The notes below the pieces were generated by a model. That model was not told where the DNA came from and ran no database searches. It saw only the letters and a program-made list of their open reading frames with translations. Below, piece after piece: positions 1 to 6,003 of a stretch of DNA of 8,309 bases (position 1 is the stretch's first letter; each line of letters starts with the position of its first letter). The DNA is from Anaerolineaceae bacterium UBA4890. Its GTDB lineage: Bacteria; Chloroflexota; Anaerolineae; Anaerolineales; Anaerolineaceae. The translations under genes were made by a program, and so were the position numbers. Location: assembly GCA_002399085.1 (NCBI GenBank), contig DHCY01000031.1, positions 1 to 8,309 on the forward strand, given 5' to 3'.

Positions 1-320
1 GTTTCGTATACAGTGGCAATAATCTCGCTCATGGTGTATTCAGAAACATCATATTCCACGCCGCCAAAGTTCTTGCGGATGATGAAAGGAAGACCAAGTG
101 CGCGCTGTCGCGTGTGGTGAGTCATAGAATAAGAAACTAACGCAACACCCAATTCTTGGGCGACTTGTTCCATGATGGCTGTCTTGCCGATGCCTGGCGC
201 ACCCATCAGGAAAACAGGTCTCTGCCGCTCGATCGGGATCACGTAATTCGAAAATTCATCCTGGGTGAAATAGGCAGCAATCGCATGCTTGATCTGTTCT
301 TTGGCTTCTTTGATATTCAT
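1..320 (-). CDS. AAA+ ATPase, MoxR/dynein-related type, N-terminal part (cut by window edge)
   Basis: The first 106 codons of an AAA+ ATPase are visible; the gene runs off the left edge. A Walker A motif (GAPGIGKT, about residues 40-47) follows a short helical N-terminus. After it comes a stretch reading MTHHTRQRALGLP, which I associate with the AAA+ proteins encoded beside DUF2201/VWA proteins. Walker B, sensor and arginine-finger regions lie outside the window. In this family the ATPase is thought to act as a cytoplasmic chaperone or remodelling motor together with a VWA partner, which here is the gene immediately upstream. The ATG at 318-320 overlaps the VWA stop codon (TAATG) and has a GAGGAG ribosome binding site 7 bases upstream, so the start is secure and translational coupling is likely. 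The ATP-binding role is clear from the motif; the client of the motor is unknown. Confidence 0.85.
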   Translation of the reverse strand, partial: MNIKEAKEQIKHAIAAYFTQDEFSNYVIPIERQRPVFLMGAPGIGKTAIMEQVAQELGVALVSYSMTHHTRQRALGLPFIIRKNFGGVEYDVSEYTMSEIIATVYE

Positions 321-1738
321 TAATTGTCTCCTCTTTCCATCACATCATCCGTGCTCAATACCAGTTTGATCGCCCACGGTGGTACATCGGGTGTTTCCAC
401 ATAGTCTTCATCCAAAAAAACAAAGGCTGTGTCGTAATTCGGTTTCTTGGTCGGGTAGGTTCCATAGCCATCTGTAAAGTAGATCAGCCCCTTGAGGTTT
501 TCAAACTCCCTGTTTTCGATCAGCTGGTCTACATAAGTAAAGACCGGGCGAAAATCAGTGCCGCCAAACCCAAATAGCTGCATTGACTGGAGCAACCGGT
601 CAAACTCTTCGGCATTGGTGATCTTGGTATCCTGCTGGATTTGCGCATCACACTGGACGATGTGAAGGTTAATCTTGCTGAAAAAACTCTCTGTCTGTTT
701 CAGGATATTGTAGGTCTTCTGCATGAACGCTTGCACCGTCTTGCCTGCCACCGAACCGGAGGTGTCGATGGCAATCACAAATTCCTTGATGCGTTTGACC
801 TCTTTGTATTCAAGCGGCTCGATCAGGGGCATATTTTGGTACAACTTGAGACCGTAAGTGTAGAAGATCAGGTCAAACTCGTCGTCATTGATTTGCATAG
901 CCTCACCCAGCACTGAGAAGCGCTTCAGGAAGGTGGCGTAATTGTATTTTTCGCGGTTGAGCTGGTTGAGCCCCTGGTGCAGCCCCCCGCTCACGTTGCC
1001 CCACTTCCTGGAGGCAGTTTCAATGTCGACCTGAGCCCGTTCGCCAATCTGCTTCCAGAGTTCGATCAGCTCTTGGGTGGACAGAGGGCGTCCACTGCCT
1101 CTACCTGCTCGTAATTTCTGATCGGGATCGCCATCTCCATTGGTTGATCCCTCACCGTCAACGCCCGGTGATGGCTGTTTTTCGGGAGGTTGATACCATA
1201 AAGTATGGTTATCAGCATAGAAATCTCTTCGAATTACTGCCAGATCGTTGTCACTAAAGTTTTTATCAAGGTAATAGCGATAGATTTTTTCTGCAGTCAT
1301 CAGGTGGAGAGTATCTTTCAGTTTCGTGATGACGTGAGTTTGTTTGCCCTGTCTTGGGGTTGTGAGGGATTGAATTTCCAGGCTATTAATGGCATTTTCC
1401 ACGGCAATGTCGCAAGCCAAATCCCAGCAGCCTTGATGCACTAACTTATTTACGAAAAGATGTTGAAAGAGCCCATGGAATATCACATGCAGGTAATCGC
1501 GGCTGATAGTTTCCTTTTGCTGCTTGTAGGTGTTAAGGACGTACCATGAATTGTAAAAAAGGTGCTGCCCATCGATGGCTATTGTGTCCAGCTCCTCATC
1601 TTCGGATTGTTCAAGCTTTAATTGGTGGATGGCCGCGTCGAGGAAACGCAGATTCACCAAAAGTGAATCACGGGAAAAGGTTAAAATCTTTCTGGCAAGC
1701 TGGTTTGCCCGGTCTGTCCCACTGGATTCTTCAACCAT
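320..1738 (-). CDS. VWA-domain protein of the DUF2201 type, with degenerate metallopeptidase-like N-terminus
   Basis: The protein has 472 residues from the ATG at 1738, or 481 from an in-frame TTG at 1765; residue numbers below use the 481 count. The N-terminal half resembles the putative metallopeptidase domain that accompanies DUF2201 VWA domains: H93, H97 and H102 followed by WDLACDIAVENAIN. The glutamate of HExxH is replaced by valine (HVIFH), so peptidase activity is doubtful. A Gly/Pro/Asp-rich linker spans about 192-228. The C-terminal VWA domain has an intact MIDAS metal site: DTSGS at 334-338, T403 in GGTDF, and D432 in FTDG. It ends with PPWAIKLVL, a typical finish for the family. 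VWA proteins of this kind pair with MoxR-type ATPases as substrate-binding adaptors, and the ATPase gene follows with overlapping stop and start. Neither start has a clear Shine-Dalgarno; I prefer the ATG. Confidence 0.85.
   Translation of the reverse strand: MVEESSGTDRANQLARKILTFSRDSLLVNLRFLDAAIHQLKLEQSEDEELDTIAIDGQHLFYNSWYVLNTYKQQKETISRDYLHVIFHGLFQHLFVNKLVHQGCWDLACDIAVENAINSLEIQSLTTPRQGKQTHVITKLKDTLHLMTAEKIYRYYLDKNFSDNDLAVIRRDFYADNHTLWYQPPEKQPSPGVDGEGSTNGDGDPDQKLRAGRGSGRPLSTQELIELWKQIGERAQVDIETASRKWGNVSGGLHQGLNQLNREKYNYATFLKRFSVLGEAMQINDDEFDLIFYTYGLKLYQNMPLIEPLEYKEVKRIKEFVIAIDTSGSVAGKTVQAFMQKTYNILKQTESFFSKINLHIVQCDAQIQQDTKITNAEEFDRLLQSMQLFGFGGTDFRPVFTYVDQLIENREFENLKGLIYFTDGYGTYPTKKPNYDTAFVFLDEDYVETPDVPPWAIKLVLSTDDVMERGDN
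328..333 (-). promoter_or_regulatory. Ribosome binding site of the AAA+ ATPase gene
   Basis: On the minus strand GAGGAG lies 7 bases before the ATG at 320. It sits inside the last codons of the VWA gene. Together with the TAATG stop/start overlap, it indicates coupled translation of the two proteins. Confidence 0.75.
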
Positions 1739-1798
1739 AGTCACAATATTAACTGTAGTTGGCAATAATTGCTAATGGTTGACATGGTTTGTTGCTTT

Positions 1799-1981
1799 CT
1801 ACCACTCATTGTCGTCATTATCATCGCTGTCCGAATCCTCCTCCTCGCCCTCATCATCTTCGTCGAATTGAGGATTGCTGGAGTTGGCTTGGTTAACGTG
1901 GAAGAAGAACATGAGGATCGGTAGAAAGTCATCGCCAAAGGGAAAGAGGCAGCCAGAGTTGTTGTTATCTCCTGAGGTCAT
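1799..1981 (-). CDS. Small acidic hypothetical protein (60 aa)
   Basis: I do not recognise this protein. It starts at an ATG 25 bases after the HEPN gene stop, with a GGGAGA ribosome binding site (1991-1996) in front, and ends about 60 bases before the VWA gene. The first half is mixed, with a short hydrophobic stretch (FLPILMFFFHV, about residues 19-29) that is too short to be a confident membrane segment. The last 20 or so residues are almost all Asp, Glu, Ser and Asn, giving a strongly negative tail ending in EW. The good ribosome binding site and operon position argue that it is real. The low-complexity tail and lack of a recognised family argue for caution. The overlapping frame on the same strand (1741-1938) reads as an Arg/Met/Ser-rich string and is its shadow. 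A role as an acidic mimic, regulator or antitoxin-like partner is possible but not shown. Confidence 0.55.
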   Translation of the reverse strand: MTSGDNNNSGCLFPFGDDFLPILMFFFHVNQANSSNPQFDEDDEGEEEDSDSDDNDDNEW

Positions 1982-1990
1982 TAGCGTTTA

Positions 1991-1996
1991 TCTCCC
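1991..1996 (-). promoter_or_regulatory. Ribosome binding site of the small acidic protein
   Basis: On the minus strand GGGAGA lies about 9 bases before the ATG at 1981, between the HEPN stop (2007-2009) and that ATG. It is the main reason for treating the 60-residue frame as a gene. Confidence 0.55.
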
Positions 1997-2006
1997 AAAT
2001 TTAACG

Positions 2007-2618
2007 TTACTGGATGTTGAAAGTCCTACGCAGCGTGTTCCTATTCTTAAAGGATTTCACAAAGTTTTGGAGAGAACGATTGCAGTCCTCCCCTTCCTGT
2101 ACCAAGGCCTGTAAAGTCTCCTCCTGGTTCTCAACTTTTTTATTCAACAACGCATGGACGAGCTCGTTTCTGCAGGCGCACCACTCCTCGATTCTAGTCA
2201 GGATATCGGTCATCTCTTCCTTACCTTTGGTCCTGTTGATCTGCTTGCAGAGGGCATCCAGGTAAGTAAGCGCGGGTTCGTTTATGGAATATTCAGTTGA
2301 CCATGTCAGCAGCTCTTTAATCAATTTGATCTTAGCACTCACGTTGCGAATACCTGGTTGCTTGGCATTCACTACTTTGAGTATGCTGTTAAAGTGAGGA
2401 CGAACTTTGCCATTCTTTGTAATTTTCTCGCGCGATGCATTGGAGATACCGGCATGAAATAGGAATGCGGAAAGACGATCTTCGATCAACGCATAGAGGA
2501 TGAAAATGGCTTCAAGGTGAAAACCGCCCGACTTCGCTCGCTTGTAACGCTCCATTTGCTTTTGGTAGGCAGTCATCTTTTCCGTGTTGGAATTTATTGG
2601 TGCAATCTTAGGGGTCAT
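2007..2618 (-). CDS. HEPN-like protein with Rx4H motif (putative ribonuclease)
   Basis: This 203-residue, mostly helical, soluble protein has no signal peptide or membrane segment. Two features suggest a HEPN fold. The first is an N-terminal helix reading HLEAIFILYALIEDRLSAFL (about 34-53), typical of the first HEPN helices. The second is RNELVH at 150-155, which fits the Rx4-6H motif with a polar residue after the arginine, as in catalytic HEPN ribonucleases of toxin-antitoxin, CRISPR and abortive-infection systems. HEPN enzymes dimerise to bring two such motifs together and cut RNA. The N-terminal 30 residues are basic and polar, and an alternative ATG at residue 15 (2576) cannot be excluded; the upstream start has only a weak GAGAT ribosome binding site. 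It lies 66 bases after addA and 25 before the small acidic gene. The HEPN assignment is inferred from motif and helix pattern; the target and any antitoxin are unknown. Confidence 0.7.
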   Translation of the reverse strand: MTPKIAPINSNTEKMTAYQKQMERYKRAKSGGFHLEAIFILYALIEDRLSAFLFHAGISNASREKITKNGKVRPHFNSILKVVNAKQPGIRNVSAKIKLIKELLTWSTEYSINEPALTYLDALCKQINRTKGKEEMTDILTRIEEWCACRNELVHALLNKKVENQEETLQALVQEGEDCNRSLQNFVKSFKNRNTLRRTFNIQ

Positions 2619-2667
2619 ACTTATCTCAATTTATATTCCTGTCGTGTCATTGTTTACTTTTCAGCAA

Positions 2668-2683
2668 ATGCTCTGTAGAGCAT
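2668..2683. repeat. 16-base perfect palindrome between addA and the HEPN gene
   Basis: The sequence atgctctgtagagcat has 7-base arms around a 2-base centre, or a 6-base stem with a 4-base loop as RNA. It starts one base after the addA stop codon. No T-run follows on either strand, so it is a poor intrinsic terminator. It could be a weak transcript-end or processing hairpin, or an operator for the downstream module. It is short enough to occur by chance. Confidence 0.35.
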
Positions 2684-2684
2684 C

Positions 2685-5462
2685 TCACACCTTCACCACA
2701 CTTACCTCGCCCTGATCATCCAGGAAGCACAACTGCCCGCTAACTTCCTGCCTTAACTTGGACTCCACCACGGCTTGGTAGCGCCGAACTTGGGGAGCAT
2801 ACGTCTGAATGAGCTGTTCTTTGTGCGCAAGAGTCGATATTGGATCCGTCTTGAAGTCGATGATGTGCCAACCACCCTCATCCCGGTAGAGCAGGTCGAT
2901 GATCCTGTTCTCTACTTTGTCATTTAAGACATAGCTATATGGCAATTCCGAATAGCGTTCCTGGGCTAGCTGAATCTCCATCCACACAGAATGTGCGTGA
3001 AATCTTTCTAAGAGATGTGTCGCGCGTGCGATTAATTCCTGCCGCGTAGCATCGGTTGCAAGTCCTAAACGAAATGCTTCAGATTCCAATAGCGCTCTCA
3101 GCGCAGGATCCCCCGGAAACAGCCAGCGTTGAATGGCTTTGTGTACGATGAGCCCCAACACTTTGCCTGAGACTCGCTCATCTGTTTGGGTAGCCCGCCA
3201 GGATTGGATTTGCTGGATACTTTCCAGATCATCAGGGGATTCCACCTGGCCAAAGCCTTCAACTTGCATATAGATTGGTGGAAGCTCAGACTGAGGGAAT
3301 TCCCTCGAATCCCCATCTTCTTTAGCGAACGGACTAAGCAGAGAAGGCTGCATCGAGCAGGTCATGCGAATTGGATGGTTACCGGTTGTGCGGGCGATGA
3401 AAGGTTCACTGCCATGCGTCGCAATATCTACTGAGGGCCACCCTAATGCCTGGTCAAATTCCTTCGCCCAGCCGGGCAGTTTTACCAAGCCGTCTTTATC
3501 AGAGGTGGCATGGCTGCTGATGATTAGTTTGGACTGGGCACGGGTGAGCGCGACATACAGGATTCTAAAGTCTTCACATTTGTCCTGATCTTCGTCCATA
3601 AATTTAGCCAACCTGAAAAGCATCGGCGTTGGGTCCAATTTGAAGGTGACCCCAAGTTTCTGAGACAGAAACGCGTTGGCCTTGCTTGGACGCATGCCGC
3701 GACCAGCATCAGCCAGCACAACAATCGGATACTCCAGCCCTTTGGACGTGTGGATCGTCATCAGGCGAACAGAGCCTTCAGCCTCGGCGGAAGCCTCGCC
3801 TTCGCGGGCTCCAGCGTCGTTCAACGTCTCCAGCATGTCCAGGAAGTCCCGCACGTTGACCGCCTGGCTGAGTTGGGTATCCGCCATCAGTTTGTCCAGG
3901 TTGCGCCAAAGGCGACCGCCGGCTTTGCTTGATTTTCCATCCGCAATCCCGATATCCGCGCTGGCAAGGATCGAACGGTAATCAAGTTCGTCGATCACCC
4001 GCTTCAGCAGCTCGGAGACTGGAACACGATCGACCATGGGCAGCAACAGGTTGAGCACCTGCAAAACGCGCCTGGCACTGGCTTGATCCGGCTCGCTCAA
4101 TTGGCTGAGGTCACCCTGTAGGGCTTGCCAATAAGGCAAGTCAGCATGGCACAATTGGAAAAGCGCTGCGTCGCTTAGCCTAAAAGCCGGAGAACGCAAC
4201 AACCCGGCAAACGAAAGATCATCCAGTGGGTCCGCGATGGCACGCAGGATGTTCAGCAGGTCACGAATTTCGGGACGATCATAAAAGCCTCTGCCCGCAA
4301 CGGTGACAAAAGGGATGCCCGCGTCTTCTAGCGCTTCTTCGTAATAAGGGTAGCCAGTTGAGGCTCGAAACAATAGGGCGACCTCATCCCAATTTTTGAT
4401 TTGCCCCTCTTGTTTGAGCTGCTGCAAGCGGATTGCCAGGGCTTGACCCGCGCGTGGCTTAGCGGTGGCAGCGTCTTCCCCCGCGCCGACAATGAACTCC
4501 ACGTGTGGAGCTTGCACAGGATGTTTGGGCTCTTTCCAATGCGCCACAAGCGGGGTATACGGCACGTAATACTTACGAACAGGGTCATCTTCTGTGCCGA
4601 TTACAGCGGAAAGTAGATCGCCGGTGGCGTTTAACAACTGCTCATGGGCTCGATAAGTGCGATCCAGGTCTACCAGCAAGCCATTCTGCCGCGTGATGCG
4701 CTCTTGTTCCTCCCTAAAAACTGTAACGTCTGCCCGGCGGAAGCGATAAATGGACTGGCGCATGTCCCCAACCATAAAGAGGCAACCGCGATCGCCAGCC
4801 AGAGCATTGACGATGTTGCGCTGGCGGGGATTGGTGTCCTGGTACTCATCGACCATGATCGCGTCAAGTTCCTTTTGCCAACGTTCGCGCACTTCAGGAA
4901 TTTTCAGCAGCCGGTGGGCATAATCCTCCAGATCGTCAAAATCGAGGGCTTGCCTTTTTTCCAACTGAGACCGATAAGCCTGGTGGACGCGATCGAATGC
5001 CTCCCGCAAGAGCGGAAGCAGCTGTTCAAATGATGCCTCCGCCTCAATAGTAGCTGGTTTGTCGGTGGAATTCGCCCCACCTGTGAGCGGATCGATGATG
5101 TCATCAAAAAGCTGCTGGAGTTCCGCTATGACGGGCTTTACCATTCCATCCCTTTTACCGATATTTCTTCTAATATGCTTACGCCTCGCTGCAAAAAGGT
5201 TCGCCGCACAATTAACAGGGTCATTCTCTGCAAGTGCTTTTTCAGCAGCCGACCAATAAGCTAACAGAATCTGCACCATCTCTGCCATGGCACTGCTTTC
5301 ATCTTTCAACAAGTCTTTGGGATTTAGCTCTCGCAGCTCATTGATCAATTCCATGATCTCAGGCGAAGCCATGCGCTGTTTGAATTCCTTGATCAGGCGA
5401 GATCTATTATCCACCGCGATCTCGAAGGCTTCCTGGGTTTCGAGGCGGGCTTTCAGGAATTT
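2685..5462 (-). pseudogene. addA: AddA-type helicase/nuclease, C-terminal part (downstream of frameshift)
   Basis: This frame carries residues 182-1105 of the reconstructed AddA. Visible SF1A helicase motifs, numbered in the reconstruction: motif II DEYQDT (385-390), motif III VGDMRQSIYRFR (411-422), motif IV LDRTYR (about 446-451), motif V TIHTSKGLEYP (749-759) and motif VI RILYVALTRA (813-822). The C-terminal PD-(D/E)XK nuclease shows H954 (LGLIVHKAI), D1036 (IIDLL), the DFK triad at 1049-1051 and a QVRRY helix near 1071-1075. AddA drives 3'-5' translocation on DNA, and its nuclease cuts the 3'-ended strand during break resection for RecA. The same frame stays open upstream to an ATG at 5594, but those extra residues are an out-of-frame reading of the N-terminal part and have no ribosome binding site. 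Apart from the single frameshift, nothing looks decayed, so the gene may be intact in the organism. Confidence 0.9.
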
Positions 5463-6003
5463 GCACAAGCATCTTTGAGAGATTACGGACCGGGATTTTG
5501 AATAATAAAGGCAAAAAACGGTCTTCCTCGACCAGCTTTGCCAGCGTATCTTCCACGACCTGCACTCTGAGAGCTGCAGAAAGACCTTCATCAATCAGAA
5601 CAAAACGTGGATCCACACCGGCTTCCGCGGGATGGTTGCGCAGGATCTCAGCACACAGGCTGTGAATGGTGCCAATTCTTGCCAAATCAATCTGTGTGGA
5701 GAGTTCTGACCAATAGCGCCGTTCCGCCTCCTCGATGTCTTGCTCCTGCAATTTCATCAAGGTCGATCGCACACGGGAGCGCATTTCCTGGGCGGCTTTG
5801 ATGGAAAAAGTGATGGCAGCGATTCGGCGGGGCTTTGTGCCTTGCGCCAGCAAGCAGGCATAACGCGCGACCAGCGTCGAGGTTTTGCCGCTGCCTGCGC
5901 CTGCCGTTACCACCACATCCCGCCCACTCTCGGTCGCGGCGGTACGTTGTCTTTCATTCAGGGTGAAAAGTTTCAGTACCTGTTCGGTCAAATGATCAGC
6001 CAT
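5407..6003 (-). pseudogene. addA: AddA-type helicase/nuclease, N-terminal part (upstream of frameshift)
   Basis: This frame begins at the ATG at 6001-6003 and codes for residues 1-181 of AddA before shifting. It shows the Q-motif (LNERQRTAA, Q19), Walker A (AGAGSGKT, 34-41) and motif Ia (AITFSIKAAQEMRSRV, about 90-105). The GTIHSLCAEILR segment is typical of the UvrD/RecB/AddA family. After codon 181 (CAA, 5461-5463) the frame continues with unrelated residues to a TAA at 5407-5409. The start overlaps the AddB stop by 8 bases (ATGGCTGA) and has a GGGG-containing ribosome binding site 7 bases upstream. The open frame extends further up to 6099, but that part reads through addB and is not a likely start. 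Taken alone, the fragment would bind ATP poorly or not at all, since motif II and later motifs are in the other frame. Confidence 0.88.
5460..5462 (-). other. Frameshift point in addA (one extra base in a T/A run)
   Basis: The coding strand reads CTT GTG CAA ATT CCT in the upstream frame, giving LVQIPES. The AddA-like continuation requires AAA TTC CTG AAA, giving FLKARLETQEAF after the Q. Dropping one A from the CAAATTC run gives LVQFLKARL, a natural helix, and joins two frames that are otherwise free of lesions. From 6003 to 2685 the gene spans 3319 bases, one more than a multiple of three. The position in a homopolymer suggests a sequencing or assembly error or a very recent mutation. Confidence 0.88.

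Noticed and set aside
1803..1866. Repetitive tcatc/tcctc tract as a DNA repeat or tandem array
   Set aside because: It is explained by the Asp/Glu codons (GAT, GAC, GAA, GAG) of the acidic tail; there is no regular repeat unit.
1741..1938. Arg/Met/Ser-rich 65-residue frame on the minus strand
   Set aside because: It overlaps the acidic 60-residue gene in another frame and its composition is what an Asp/Glu-rich frame yields when shifted; it has no ribosome binding site of its own.
2630..2635. TATAAA on the minus strand as a -10 promoter box for the HEPN gene
   Set aside because: It is only 11 bases from the ATG and no -35-like hexamer lies at 16-18 bases upstream; the region is simply AT-rich.
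2668..2683. Palindrome as an intrinsic terminator of addA
   Set aside because: No T-run follows the stem in either direction, the stem is only 6-7 base pairs, and it is not GC-rich.
5463..5594. Start of the 969-residue frame at the ATG at 5594 as a separate helicase gene
   Set aside because: The residues before the shift point are an out-of-frame reading of the AddA N-terminus, rich in Cys, Trp, Arg and Ser, with no ribosome binding site; the frame becomes AddA-like only after 5462.
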